Source: Datisca glomerata (lineage: Eukaryota > Streptophyta > Magnoliopsida > Cucurbitales > Datiscaceae). Taken from it: 64,000 nt of DNA. The position numbers and the translations under genes were made by a program. Positions within the stretch are counted from its first letter, which is position 1, and the number at the start of each line of letters is the position of its first letter. This document shows, one piece after another, positions 10,425 through 22,856 of the stretch. Below the pieces are notes generated by a model that was given only the letters and a program-made list of their open reading frames with translations, had not been told where the DNA came from and did no database searches. Location: assembly GCA_003255025.1 (NCBI GenBank), contig QANY01013389.1, forward strand, positions 701,106 to 765,105. The letters run 5' to 3'.

Positions 10425-12982
10425 GGGTTAATATCTTAGGACTCCCCTGAAATTTGTCCTAAAATTAACTTATCCTCCTAAACTATTTTTTTCTTCAGAA
10501 TTGATTCTCCATCCCTCACTTTACCATCTGATCGTTAAATAACTGTTAAATGATCACACGCATGACACATGCCTGTTTTTTTTTTCAATTTTACCTTTTT
10601 CTTCAACCTTATAAGGTATATATCTCATGTTTTTCCATAAAAAAACCATCCACAAATTTCATTTCACTCTTCACTAATTTGTCAAAATTAAAAGAATCAA
10701 CTTACCTTAATGTTATCCAAAAACCTTGTGTGTTATTTCACTGTTTTTTATGTATAAAGATGTTTAAAATATGTGGATATTTTGATCAACAGGGATATAT
10801 TCATTTTCTAATTGTAAGAGCAAAACCTATTATTATATACCATTTTTAATGGATATATAAAATAATTACAATATTTAATAGTATACTAACGTAACTGTCA
10901 TATCATATCCTTCAACAAAATAGTTGCAATCTTTATCAATAAAATAATTGAATAATTTCTATATCCACATGTGATAACATATCCGTCAACAAAATCAGAA
11001 GCCTAATTCATCCTTTCCATCTACCAGAAAAAGGTTTTAATGGCACATCCTTTCCATCGACGTGTTATATGCTTCAAAATATAGTTCCCAAAAAAAGACA
11101 TTCTAAATAGTTCATAAAAAAGATGTTCTAAATATAGTTCACAAAAAATAAGACATTCTAAATGGATCATCTCCTTCCTCTTCCTCTTCCTCTCCTCCCT
11201 GTGGTGGAATTGTGAGATAATCATTGTACATCTTGGCTAGGTTGAGTTTCTTGACTATATGTAAGAATCTGATTTTAAAAAATAGTAAAAATCAGTCTCA
11301 AAGCGCCAATTCAAGTAGCCAAAAATAGTAACAAAACAAGCCAATCATCAGCAAAAGAGTCCCCATTCCAGTAGCAAAACAAAACAACAAAACAGTAGTC
11401 CCAATTCACTAAAACAATAGGAAAACATAAAAACCAGCAGCAAAACAGTCCAAATTCCTATGTTCAGGTTGAAAGGTTTTAACCTGGAATGAAGTATCAG
11501 ATTCATTTGTAGAACTATCATCTTCAACCTTATATTCTGACTCATCAGAACTACTACTATCCTCTAAATTCTCATTATTAGTGTCCTCCTCTACATGCTC
11601 AACAAATAACTATAAAGTTAATCCACCTTCAATATCACTATCTAATCTTACCAGTATATTATGGATATTAATATTATAGTTTAAAGGCAAGATATTTTCA
11701 AAACTCTACCCTTTGTACTTATACCATATACATTTCCAAGTTTCATGGCCTAGTGATCTTACCTCATTGTGGAATGTAACCACAGACAAAAAATCACAAT
11801 CGATCGCCTTGAATACCTCAACTTGTTCCCAATCATAGCTGCTGAAGGGAATATTTATTAGTTTTCCCCTATGATGCAACTCACATCTTATAACCGACAT
11901 ACGTGAAAAAGATTCTAGCATGTAAATGATTCATACCTACTGTAAATAATACATTGACTACATAAACAACATGTAAATAGTCCTTTAACTACATAAAGAG
12001 CATGTAAATGGTTCATGAACTACATAAATAGCATGTAAGTAGTTCATAAACTACATTAACAACATGTAAATAATCCGTAAACAACATGTAAATAGTTTTA
12101 AACTACATAAAAGTATGTAAATAGTTCATAAATACATAAACTACCTGTAAATAGTACATAAACATAAAAAACAACAGGTAATTCTGACAAAGAAACAACT
12201 TGGTCCACTTTCAAATTCAATGATCCCCATTTCAAACCAAAAAAGTAACATAAAACCAAAATATTGACGGGTTCTTCACAAAAAAGTAATATTCAAACAA
12301 GAAAATGAATTTTATTATAACACATTGTCCCCATTTTAACCCATGGTCCCAATTTTAGAAATCAACAAAAAATAAAGTATTTAAGATATTGAAATAGAAA
12401 TCAGATCATAAATAGAAGAAAGAACGAAGAAGAAAGATGAGTTACTTGAAATCAAAGGAGAATGGGTGAATGAACTTTCAGGTAAGAGTTAGGAAGCTCA
12501 GTTATGGCTGTTTCAGTTCAGATTAGGTTTTTTCGGGGTTAGGGGGCTAACTGGTTAGGGTTTGGATGGCTAAAAATATCGAGGGAGAGGGAGAACTTGA
12601 GGGAGAAGAAGGTAAAATCGATGGAGAAGAGACGAACTCGATGGAGAAGTGGCAAACTCGAGGAGATGGAGGCGCTGGAAGAAAAATATGCAAAGGAGGA
12701 GGACATGAAAATAGCAGATGGAGAAGGGAGATGGAGTGTTCGCGCCGGGGGGTGGGGGTGGGAAAAGTGAATGGGTGATTTTTTTAATGGGGGCAGTTTC
12801 AATATTTCATTGATAATGTGCAATAGACGTGATCAATTAAACGATGTTAAACCTGATATTTTGGTTCGGAGGGTAAAGTGATGGATGGAGAAAGTTTAAG
12901 TACCAATTCAGAAGACAAAATAGTTTATGAAGGGTAAATTAATTTTGGGACAAAATTTAGGGGGGTCCTATGATATTAACCC
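10425..12982 (-). mobile_element. Mutator-like element with long TIRs and 9-bp TSD
   Basis: The ends are inverted repeats beginning GGGTTAATATC at 10425 and, on the minus strand, at 12982. Similarity extends about 140-150 bases with scattered mismatches. Flanking direct repeats are TAAATATAA (10416-10424) and TTAATATAA (12983-12991), a 9-bp target duplication with one mismatch, the length expected of Mutator transposition. The interior keeps only the N-terminal part of a MULE transposase gene on the minus strand. The 2,558-bp length is short for an autonomous copy, so movement would need a transposase supplied in trans. Short repeats of the type CATGTAAATAGTTCATAAACTAC fill 11930-12170. Confidence 0.85.
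11480..11921 (-). pseudogene. MULE transposase N-terminal (PB1-like) remnant
   Basis: The minus-strand frame starting at 11921 encodes CELHHRGKLINIP and later VEVFKAIDCDFLSVVTFHNE, the plan of the N-terminal PB1-like domain of plant MULE transposases (usually HHGGKF, a YVGG-like turn, then D-D/S-hydrophobic strands). It stops after about 71 residues. Further down (11640-11480) an acidic, serine-rich linker can be read in another frame, also typical before the DDE domain. The DDE catalytic domain, MULE zinc finger and C-terminus are absent, so this is a truncated gene inside the element. Confidence 0.6.
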
Positions 12983-14029
12983 TTAATATAAATATTAACT
13001 CTTAGAATAATAATAACACTAAGTTTGGGAATGTAAATAACCAGTATAGGCGTGGAGAAATAAAAAAGTGCGCAAAAATAAAGAAAGTTGAGAGAGATAT
13101 GACAAACAATATTTTATCGTGGTTCGGGAAAGCTTATCCCTACGTCCACGCTTTAAGGATCCTCCTTTAAAAATTTTTTAAAGGGTCATTTAAGGGTGAA
13201 GAGTAGACTTTTTACTATCCCATTGATTTGTGATACCAATAAGACCTTGACACTGTAGTGCTTTGAGATCTTCCAATCTCTTATAGTAATTTTTTAGGAA
13301 CTTTTCACAACTTGCTTTTCACTCACAACTATATATTTCTCACTGAAGGAGATTTAGCAATTCTAAACTCAAGAACAGAGACAGGGTTATGAGAATATCA
13401 GAGGGAAGAGAGAATGGTTCGCCTATTTATACAATTGGAAAATCAACAGAAACTGGTCCAACTAGTTTGGAGAATCGGTTGAACCCAGTGCTTGATATAA
13501 GGATGTTTTACTTTTTAGTCAAACTGGTGTATCGGTTTCTCCTACCGGTTGGGCAAGTTTAATTCCTTATCTTGAAATCGACATACTAGTAAGGATTAAC
13601 CTTTCTGACTCATTTTTCACCAAAAACGTCATGATTCATTATATTTACTTGTCTATACGAATCTTCCAAGGCCATTTGTAGACTTTATGGCTTATGGGGC
13701 AATTTCTAACATATTTTAGGATCGATAGGGTTAATTACTTCCAGGCGTTGTGTTTTTTACTATATTTGTGAGCCTAGAAAAATTAAATCAACCTAAGTGA
13801 GTTCCTATTATAAAATACATGGAAATAAAATAAATTCTTCACATCATTTTCTTTTTCTTCAAGCTTTCCATGCATTCATTTTGTGGTTATTCTTGTCCAC
13901 TTGATTTGACTCATTAATAATAATACTTAAATGATTTGTTATCATCAAATTCACTTTAGAAGCAACATGGTCAACACTTGAGCACTGACTTAAGTAAGAC
14001 GTCCTTCCCACCATAAGAAAATAAATTGG

Positions 14030-15550
14030 CCTTCCATAACTAAGTTTTCTTATCCATTCTTTCTAAGAACATAAAATAAATAGTATACTTAGACTTGCTC
14101 CAATCTATAGGAAATCTCGAATACACATCTTTAATCCTAGAACAGGGGATCATACAAATATTAGAGATAGTAATCTTCCTATGACTAGGCACATTTTCAC
14201 TAAACCACAAGCTATTCTTATCAAAATTTACTGTCTGTCTAGAAGCATTACAAAATCTATTAATGACTAAATCTAAACTAATGCACGAATTAATATTCAT
14301 ACCAGTAATAAATTGACTATCATCGGCAAAGAATGGATGAGAAATAGGAGGACTATCTCTTTTAAAGGATACATGATTAATTTTACCTTCCAATAATTGC
14401 CCCTTTTATGCATCTTGTCAAGCTTTCAATTACAATGATAAATAGACAGGGAGATAATGAATCCCCTTGCCTTAGACTTCTACTAGTCTTAATGCTCACT
14501 TTAGGTTCACACTTTACATTAATCTTGTAATTAACGGTAGACACAAAGTAACACTGTCATAAACTTTAGATATATATGTTTTAAGAAATCCCCAACTATT
14601 CCTGTCATAATCTTTAGACATATCTATCTTAAGAACCACCACCCCTTCCTACCTTTCTCTCTTTTCTTTCGGTGGTAAAAGATCTCTTAAGCTATTAAAG
14701 AATTATCCTAAATATGTTTCCATTAACAAAAGCACCTTGAGATTCTGAAATAATATGACAACCAATTTCATAACCTATTCGCTAGAATCGTAGATATAAT
14801 TTTATAAGAGAATTCACAGTGCAATAGGTCTAAAATGGTCTGGAGTTTTAGGCTCTTAAAATTTAGGAATAAGAGTAACATTTGTTTCATTCATAGATCT
14901 AGGTAAGTAAAAAATTTCAAAAAATTATTTAACTGCCTTCCAAAGATCTAAGCCTATTAAATCACAAAACTTTTGATAGAATAACACAAGAATACCATCA
15001 GGACCTAGAGCTATGTCATTTCCCAGCTCAAAGCAAATCACATTTTTCGATGCCAATGCTACAACATTTTTTACTTCCTCAATACTAACACTTGTAGCCA
15101 ACAAGTCATTATAATCCTCTTTTATCATACTATCCGCATGGCCTAGGATCCAATCAACATCAGAACATAGGTTTTACTGAATAGTTTCAGAAAAATAAGA
15201 ATGGATAGTGTCAATAACTTTATTTTATCATGCTGCCAAACCCCATTTTTGTCTTTTAGCCTGATAATATTATTCAACATTCTTCTTCTTAAACCAGTTT
15301 TATGAAAAAGCTTGTATTTCTATCTCAAACTTTTAACTAGCCAGTTCTACATCTTTGACCCTAGTAAATTTCTTCTTGTTTTCATAATTTGTTTATTTTT
15401 GAAGAAATAACATTTTTTTGGTTCATATCTACTTCTTGTTCTTCATTTAATGTAGCCAATTCAAGGATTCCTCTTAAATTTTGTTCAAAAGTTTTATATC
15501 AGAGTTACACCCTTTTAGTTTAGCAATAAGTTTCTGCATACCTTTATTTG
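14030..15550 (-). pseudogene. LINE (L1-type) reverse transcriptase, broken
   Basis: Minus-strand blocks in several frames give the order of a plant L1 RT. First comes a degraded region before the RT (15400-15150). Then GPDGILVLFYQKFCDLIG (about 15010-14950), NETNVTLIPK and FRPIALCN (14890-14810), RQGDSLSPCLFI (near 14460), the catalytic block PFFADDSQFI at about 14340-14310, and FCNASRQTVNFDKNSLWFS. The FADD box retains both aspartates, but frameshifts and stops separate the blocks. The endonuclease domain, the RNase H or zinc-knuckle tail and a poly(A) end are not seen. It abuts the integrase end of the gypsy element at about 15550. Confidence 0.85.
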
Positions 15551-16400
15551 AGGCATATCCCTTCCTCTTTGGTAGGACCAGGTCCCCTGCTTTGAATTGT
15601 TGTATATTGGGTTTAGAATTGTAGTATCGGTAACAAGTTGGTGTGACTCGTTCCTTAATTTTTCTTGATCTCATAGCCTTTTTAGTTCGTCCAAGTTGTG
15701 CCTAAGTTGTAGTACATTCTGCTCTGGGTCATAATTATGAACTTTTTGAAAAGGAAACATGATCTCCACTAGAATGATAGCCTCTGTCCCTACACGGGGT
15801 TTCTCCTCTGGTTGTCCTGCTGGTCGTTCGGTATGCCTACAACTCGTTGGGGAGTTCATCCACCCACAATCCTTTCCTATTATATAGTCTGGTCTGAAGG
15901 TTATGCTTGATTGTCTTGTTTACTACCTTTACCTGACTGTTGGAATGAAGAAGAGCTGGTGATGAAGTTAAGTGCCTGATCTTGAACAGTTCGCATTTCC
16001 ATTTGATCATGGCATAATTTTTAGATTACATTTTTGCATATTAAGTCTGTGGTTCTACTTTTACTAATTTGGCCAGAGGTTCTGCTTTTACCAATTTGGT
16101 GAAGTAATATATGGTGACAATCCAAACATGTTCGTCCCCTTCCCCATGGGTAGAGGTCCAATCAAATCTAGTCCCCACTGAACAAAAGGCCACATGCTGG
16201 ATATGGAGTTGAGAAGCTTTGGTGGTTGATGAGGGATGTTCGCAGATCTTTGGCACATCATGAAGTTTTGCATAAAATATTTTATGTCGAGAAGCATGGT
16301 GGGCTAGTAATATCTTACCTTTTAAACTTGTGATGTAGGGCCCTCACACCATTGTGGGTTCCACAGACTCACTTGTGAACTTCCTTCATCATGTATAGAG
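15551..16400 (-). pseudogene. Gypsy (Tat) integrase, degraded
   Basis: Minus strand. The zinc-binding end and catalytic core start appear at 16300-16040: CQRSANIPHQPPKLLNSIS-like wording, then WPFVQWGLDLIGPLPMGKG with the first catalytic aspartate in LDLIGP. The TEAIILVEI and NYDPEQN blocks (15790-15700) and the C-terminal FKAGDLVL box (about 15590) mark the end of the domain. Frames change several times. This is the 3' end of the element whose gag, protease, RT and RNase H lie at 16600-20317. The LINE joins it here, and the 3' LTR is missing. Confidence 0.85.
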
Positions 16401-16599
16401 CATCATCTAGCTTGACGCATCATAGGTAAGGGTAGGCAAATTCTCTTTTTTACGTTATCTCGTTCATGATTACGTAGTTGGCAAACCTGAGACGTAAGTT
16501 TCGCGCTTCCATTCTGTCTGAGGGCGAGATCCCATCTTGCTGGTATCTGAATATCAGTATTATCCAGGAGGGGTGTTTCACAACTAAGTTTGTTTCCAT

Positions 16600-17250
16600 T
16601 ATTTCAAGATCATTTATGCTCAGTTGGGCAAGGTACTCTATTGGCACCATTTTTGCAAATTTGTGAGTCAAATGTTGAAGCAAATTTAGCCAGGGCATCC
16701 ACATTCATGTTTTGGCACCTAGGGATTTGTTGAATAGAATACGAGTTCAATTGTGTTATGACTAATTTTACTCGGGCCGAGTATTTTATCATGTTATCCC
16801 CTTTAGTATGATATTCTTCAGTCATTTAATTCATTACTAGCTGTGAATCATTGTAGATCTTCAGGGTTTTTGCATTCACGGATTGGGCCAACTTATAGCC
16901 ATCTAGTAGTGCTTTGTACTCCACTTCATTGTTAGAAGCTTTGAAACTAAATCATAAAGCATATTCAACTCGGGATTGATTGGGAGACAGAAGCGGCAGG
17001 CCAGCTCCGCCCTCATTTTTGATTAATCCTCATCCACGTACGAGGTCCAGATGTCATCATCCCCTGTCGTGCCTTCGCCTTGGATGTTCAGGGTCATGCT
17101 TGAGATGAAATCTGATATGGCCTGACCTTTGATGGAAGTCTTGCACACGAACTGGAGTTCGAATACACGAAGTTCGATTGCCCATTAGGCTATCCGTCTT
17201 GAGGTCTCGGGTTTTATAGCATTTACTTGAGACGAGAGTTTGTCATGACA
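16600..17250 (-). pseudogene. Gypsy (Tat) RNase H region
   Basis: The minus strand encodes a [21 protein letters not shown] helix and YNDSQLV (about 16950-16840), followed by the tail NVDALAKFAST (about 16680), the arrangement of the additional RNase H domain in Tat-clade elements. The connection towards RT (17250-17000) is badly degraded, with stops. It lies between RT (17464-18380) and integrase. Confidence 0.75.
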
Positions 17251-17463
17251 CAAATGGAATACATTTGGAAGTAGTGTCAGAGTCTTCTTGCAGGCGTTAA
17301 AAGAGCGAGGGCCATTTTTTCTAGCTTTGGGTAGTGCGTCTCTGCCCCTCCATGGCTTTTCTTAGGTGGTAGATTGACAGTTCAATGTGATCATCCCCTT
17401 CCCAAACTAGCACAGTGATCACTACAGTTGCTTAGATAGTCAAGTATAATGATATCACCTATT

Positions 17464-18380
17464 CTAGTAATGGTTTGGACAGCTGGGGGTGAATCCCACA
17501 TACTCTTTTAGGGTGAAGAAGGCTTCTTGACACTTCTCTATCCATTCAAAAGAGGTGTTATTTCTAAAAAAAATGAAGAAAGGGAGGCACTTGTCCATAG
17601 CCTGAGAAATGAACCTGTTGAGCACTGTTACCCGGCCTGTTAGACATTGGACCTCTTTGACATTCCAGGGAGGTTCCATCTCGAGCAATGATCTGATTTT
17701 GTTAGGCTTTGCTTTATCCCATCTGATTGACCATGAAACCTACAAAATTTCCTGAAGTAACACCGAATGACACTTGGTGGGGTTTAGCTTCATTTTGTAC
17801 CTTCTTAGGGTGCCAAAGGTTTCTGCCAGGTTTGTTATGTGGTCAGCAGACTTCTTACTCTTCATAAGCATGTTGTCCACACACCTTCACAGACCTCGAG
17901 ATCTGCTCTGAAAGTACCTTGTTCACCAGCATCTGGTAAGTAGCTTCAACATTGTTGAGCTCGAAGGGCATGACAGTATAAGAGTAGGTTCCTCTATTAA
18001 TGAGGAAGGAAGTCTTTTCCTAGTCATGTGGATGCATCAGAATATGGTTGCACACTAAGTAGGTATCCATGAATCTAAGCAAATCATGCCCAAATGTAGC
18101 ATCAACCAGCTGGTTCATTCTAAGGAGTAGGAACCTGCCTTTAGAGCAGGCTTTATCAAGTAGGCTAAATTGGTGTAGGACAACGCTAGCCAACTACTTC
18201 AGGTAATGAACTTCTCTGATTAATCCAACTGCGAGCAATTTTTCTACTTCCTTAATGATGGCCTCATCCCTGATCATATTAACACATCTCCTTTTTTCAT
18301 AATGGGTTTGACCTTTGGGTCAACGTTCGAGTGATGCACGTCGACCCTAGAGTCGATACCCAACATAATCTCATGAGTCT
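17464..18380 (-). pseudogene. Gypsy (Tat) reverse transcriptase with altered YVDD box
   Basis: Minus-strand order: a degraded palm start with HPHD (about 18260-18040), then VMPFELNNVEATYQ (near 17970; usual VMPFGLKNAGATYQ). Next comes the catalytic box as VDNMLMKSKKSADH (about 17880), where the second aspartate of YVDD is asparagine. It continues with LRRYKMKLNPTKCH and the connection domain LEMEPPWNVKEVQCLTGRV and FEWIEKCQEAF (17688-17480). The D-to-N change and frameshifts mean no active enzyme. Confidence 0.85.
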
Positions 18381-18539
18381 AGGTGAAGATGTCTTTGTTT
18401 TCTCAGAAGAAAAGTCTTAGCTCTTCCTTTTGCTAGGGGTCAGTAGTGAGCCAAATTGGACAATTCGGTCTGGTACTCAAGAATGAGAGTGAACTATTCT
18501 AGAGGCTCCACTGGTTCTCCTCCGAACTAGTCTTCAGAT

Positions 18540-18860
18540 GCACTACTGATCATTTCCACCTTAACACTCCCTATCTCCTCTATGGTCCCCTCCAACTATT
18601 ACCACAACCTCGGGGGGTAGGGAACCTAATGTCTTAATGGTATGTAGAGGGCACAACTTTGAATTGATGTATTGTTGGTCAACCGAGGATGGTGTTGTAG
18701 ACCTCGCTACATTTAACAATTGTGAACTCGACCAATTTGATTGCAAGGCAGGGAGATTCTATCAAAGTTACCAGGAGCTTTATGACCCCCTCAAAAATGA
18801 ATTCATGTTCATAAATCTTACTAGCGGAGTTAAGTAAGCGCGAAGCTGTTTAAGGTCCTG
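18540..18860 (-). pseudogene. Gypsy (Tat) protease remnant
   Basis: On the minus strand the segment is consistent with the C-terminal half of a gypsy protease: an INSKLCPLHTIKTLGSLPPE block (usual LNALKAVVSTYHLCLKFPT), followed by a degraded VGDQ-like strand. The DSG active-site turn is not recognised. It sits between the gag zinc knuckle and RT, as expected. Confidence 0.55.
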
Positions 18861-19018
18861 GCCCATTTAGAGGAATGCCGAGTGGCTAAAGATTTCTACC
18901 GAGCTATCAAGAGTGAAATAACCAAGGCGTCTATGTGGGGTAGGTGGATCTAGTGTGCTTATTCTATGAACTCAGGCTGCTCCTTTGTTCTACCATCTTA
19001 TCTGCGGGCTACCTACCC

Positions 19019-20317
19019 TTAGTTCTTCATGCTTACCATAAACTCTTTGAGGTATGCACTTTTAATAAGGGCCTCAATTTTGTCTTTATGGTCAAAACAC
19101 CTCTCTATTGTATGCCCTAAGTCATGATAGTACCTGCAATACTTAGTGGTATCCTTCTTCTCATCATTGGTTCTTATTACACAAGGTTGCTTCAACATGT
19201 TTCGATCCTTGATCACATTGTAAATATCTTCTTTCTTGGCTGTAAGGGGGTGTAGGTTGCGTATTGGCTGCTCAGGTAGGGATTCTTCCCTTCTTTTCTA
19301 TTCAAGAGGGTCAAACTAGCCTCTCTTGATACGAGGGTTGGTCTTGTAGGTCTGTGAGAGAGATGGGGTTGTATTTGACCATGGACCACCTCATTCTTTG
19401 ATGGGCGATCCCACTTCACAAATCAGCAATAAGCGTATGCTCACTCATGATGTCAGCTTGTAGGGTTTCCAATTTGAAGTGATTCATGTAGTCCTTTATT
19501 GTTTCTCTAGACGTTTGTATTTTGGGCATCAGATCTAACGATAGTCTTCTCCGTTCTCCCCCAAAAAATTACCCAGCGAATAGCTTCGAGATCTCAGTGA
19601 AGGAGTTAATAGTGTTTCGCTTCAACTGCTCGAATGAGGTGCATGTCCATCTACACCTTGAAAGTTTCTAGGTGCTCGAACATATCCTTTGTTCCATCGT
19701 AGAAAATGATGGAGGGCATCTTAAACTTGGGTGGTAACCGAGCATGTTCTATCTTCATGGAAAATGGGGACTCTATGTTTGCCTAAAAATGCTTTCGGTA
19801 GAGGTTCCAAAGGTTTATCTTCGCTCCTTTCTCAATTCCTTAATATGTTCTTGTAGCTTTTGTATTAGGGACCATGGTTCAGAGCTCTTCCCCTTGTTGC
19901 TCGTTATCTTCATAGTCCTTGTGACCTTGGCCGACCCGTCCTCCTTGGATGTGGTTTGTTCTTCAACATATGGGGCTTCTTTATATTTTTCTCGGTGGTC
20001 CTCCTCCCTTTCCTTGGTTTTTCCCTCTCCTATCTCCCGCATAAGAGAGGAAACAACATGGGTTTTTTTCTAGTGTGGTGGTGTGATGTCTGCAGGTGGT
20101 ACTGGGTCTCTAGGTAAAGAAAGCGGCTACGATTTGGGTGAGGGATTCCATGTCCTTCTGCAACCTCCTGACAATTTTGGTGAGTGAGGAGACAAAGTCT
20201 TTCTTCTTTCTCCGTATTATGGTTGCGGTTAAGGAAAAACTCTTCGTGGAAAAGAGGAATTTGGTCCCTTACATCGTTAGGAATCTCATAAGATAGAGAT
20301 GATGATGGTGAATTCAT
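19019..20317 (-). pseudogene. Gypsy (Tat) gag, broken
   Basis: Minus strand. The N-terminal part (20317-19815) is polar and unstructured, starting at MNSPSSSLSYEIPNDV. The capsid-like region (19760-19450) includes an FYDGTKDMFEHLETFKV block (usual Y-x-G-x-x-DP-x-x-H). Near 19120-19070 there is a zinc knuckle CRYYHDLGHTIERCFDHKD followed by KIEALIKSAYLKEFM, a standard Tat/Ogre gag ending. Several frames are involved. The primer-binding site lies 70 bases upstream. Confidence 0.85.
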
Positions 20318-20389
20318 TTTCCCTTTACTTTACGATGATAAGTGATAAAATCTTAGAAAATTTCAGGAGGAAATGACTTACTGTCGTTT

Positions 20390-20406
20390 CTCACAGATCG
20401 CGCCAA
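20390..20406 (-). other. Gypsy primer-binding site
   Basis: The minus strand reads TTGGCGCGATCTGTGAG, the familiar Tat-clade primer-binding site (usual TTGGCGCCGTCTGTGGG; tRNA-Arg type). It is separated by one base from an LTR edge ending TGACATCAACA. Confidence 0.7.
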
Positions 20407-20407
20407 C

Positions 20408-21190
20408 TGTTGATGTCAAAATTTCAACAGTACATATGTCCTGCGATGATGGGTTATAAACCTGCACACTATAGATGAAAGATCCCAAAGAACGGGGATG
20501 CGGGGGGTGGTGTCTCTGCCTGAGTGCCTCCGATGCCTAAGTTAGAAATGTAGAAGTATTTGTGCATAGGTTATATAAGTCTTATGTGAGCTTACCTTCT
20601 CCTTAGATTAGGGAGGGTATTTATGCCCAAGGTCTTACTTTGGCGAGGTGTGTTGGAGAAGCTCATGTGATGTGATATTTTACTCCTATGAGAGAGTAAG
20701 GGAGTGACATTTAATGCCATTGTTCCCTGAATTGACATAAATAAGGTGACATCTAATGTCGATGAACAGTTAAGTGATGTAAAGGAGGGGTGAGGTGACA
20801 CAGGGGAGACTTGTGAGACATGGAGAGTGACGATTGGATAGTTAGGCAGTGGGTCCAATCTCGCGGGGACACTTCAAACTTTGATTTAGGCTAGTAATGA
20901 TTAAGGTGACATGAGGTTGCGATCTTCAGGCTGCCTAGGTAGAGATCCAACCTCCAGACTCCCGAGCTCTTGGTCTGGTTCAACTCATGTTGAGGCATTC
21001 CCTCTCCAGAGCTTCTGGTTTACCTTCACTGCCCTCCAACTCTGGTCGGGGCGATTAGATAGCGTGTCTTGTTCTGAAGGGAGCTCTGGCAAACTCGAGC
21101 AGTGGGAAGGTCTAACAGATTTCCCACATGGAGAGAGACGCGTGTCATTTTCTCATTGGGGTGCGATAAATACCCATAACACCTAGAATC
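20408..21190 (-). mobile_element. Gypsy (Tat) 5' LTR
   Basis: Begins with TGTTGATGTC on the plus strand next to the primer-binding site. The GC-richer body contrasts with its flanks. On the minus strand a TATTTATCGCACCCC promoter-like word lies at about 21170. The outer edge is uncertain because no second LTR was found. From about 21190 to 21412 A/T-rich sequence with no recognised feature follows. Confidence 0.55.
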
Positions 21191-21412
21191 TTAAAAAGCA
21201 CATTGATTCATTGCATTGGAGAAACTTTAAATTTCACAAATACCCTTGATTTTGCATTATTTGATTTATTGAATTTCACACCATGAAACTTCATTAGTTG
21301 CCCGAAGAGTCTATAATTTATCTGATCTATCTAAACAAGTGTAGTAGATGCACTAGCAAAATTTTTGCTACAATTAATAAATTTTATCCTTATTGTTGCA
21401 ACGGGTATACAA

Positions 21413-22690
21413 TGCAGAGTGACGATTGGTTAAGACTATAAAATATATTTGGAGTCCCCATCAATCAAATTAAAATGTTATTGGTCACATAATTTTAAAA
21501 TATTTGGTCTACGAAAATTCAGATTTGGTTAAGAAATCTTTTGTACATGGGGAATGTGTTAGTACCCCCAACACCCGTTGTGACACTGTGATCAATTTTG
21601 TCAAATGCTATAATTATTAAAATGATCCTTTTTTTAAATTTCAATTTTATTTCTCATTATATCCTCTCTTGCATCAAGATTGCGACAAACTCATGACATC
21701 AATGAGTGGTACGGAAGTCATTGGAAAAACTTAGTAAGTTTATTTACAAAAAATACTTTTAGTGAATGAATGTCTAGAACTTTGGGGAATAAAGTCAGAC
21801 TTATGAAAATAATTCCTATTTAAAAATCTTGAGAAAATCAGACTTTTGATATTTCTCAAAATATCATTTTAATAGATCATGTACATATAAACTTATATTT
21901 TTGAAACAATTTAAATTGCAGAAATCTTGTTAGAAATCAAACTCGAACTTCTGGTATTGATTTCTTGCATCTTGAATGTTGGAATTGGACATTCAATATG
22001 TCTAAATCTCGTCGTCGGAATTTTTGAAGTATTAAAATCCAAATAGCATAACGTGATTTTACACACTTGTTATAATGTTGAATATTATGTATTGGTTGAA
22101 TTACTAAAATGACAAATATCCGGTAACTAGGAAAAATAATTAATAGAGAAACATATGATTTACCAACAAAGAATAAACTAAAATAATATATATGACATAA
22201 AAATAAAAATAAAATGAAAAAAGGATGTACATATACTATTGAAAGTCCCTGTACAAGTTTAAAAAAAGAAAAAAAGAAAAAGGAAGTCCCTGTACATGAA
22301 CAAAAGTGCTAAATATCATTAGATGTTGACAAGTCAAAAAACTTTGAAAAAAAACAACTCAGAAAACTTATTTCAACATGCAAAAATATATTAAAAAATG
22401 ATTTGAACCTTGAGATGTTCAACACATAATATTGAACTCAGAGTATACCTCAACAACAAAAAGTTTATATGTTTTCTTACTTTACTTCTCTTTGCTAAAA
22501 CAATTTACTATTTAATACTTTTTTAATAATTTTTATTTTTATTTTTTTCGTTTTTTATATTTTTATTACTTTCTAGTTATTTGGAGATTTTCATATTTTT
22601 AGATTTTGGGTATTTTTTGGGGTCTAATTTTAGGCCAAAAAATAAAATGGGTATCAAAGATAATGAGCCAAACAAAATACAGTATCTACA
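21413..22690. repeat. LTR-like direct repeat, left copy
   Basis: This block is similar, in the same orientation, to 40238-41793. Shared landmarks in order: GGAG near the start, a GTTAGTACCCCCAACACC block (21558), TGCATCAAGATTG (21673), AAAACTTAGTAAGTTTATTTA (21727; first 20 bases shared), and the end GGCCAAAAAATAAAATG (22634) to TATCTACA. Both copies begin TG and end CA. The GTATTAGCACCCC-type word occurs in LTR regions of many plant Tat/Ogre-type elements. Divergence is substantial, with many indels. The ORF at 22581-22835 is judged non-coding. Confidence 0.6.
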
Positions 22691-22856
22691 TCTTCTTACA
22701 TTTATTCACTCTCCTAAATTTAGGAGTTGTACTAAGGAGTGGATTAGTAGTTTGATCAGCATGGGAAATGACTGCGTGGATAAGTGGATTGGAGACATCG
22801 ACCGATATGAGTTCTATCAAAGGACAAAAAATTAAAATGAACTTGTAGATGCAGGT

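Larger units (their letters stand above)
10354..13967 (-). mobile_element. Copia 5' LTR, split by a Mutator-like element
   Basis: Sequence beyond the primer-binding site begins near 10354 (TG on the plus strand) and resumes at 12983 after the inserted element. The distal part carries words common in plant copia LTRs: TTTATCGTGGTTCGG near 13110, CCTACGTCCACGC near 13140, and repeated GGTTTGGAGAATCGGTT-like words near 13470. It ends near 13967 with an ATCATCAAA-rich edge. Removing the insertion leaves about 1.05 kb, a normal LTR length. The partner LTR is not found. The outer edge is approximate. Confidence 0.55.

Noticed and set aside
19744..20073. Plus-strand frame of 109 codons
   Set aside because: Antisense to the minus-strand Tat gag; composition follows the gag codons.
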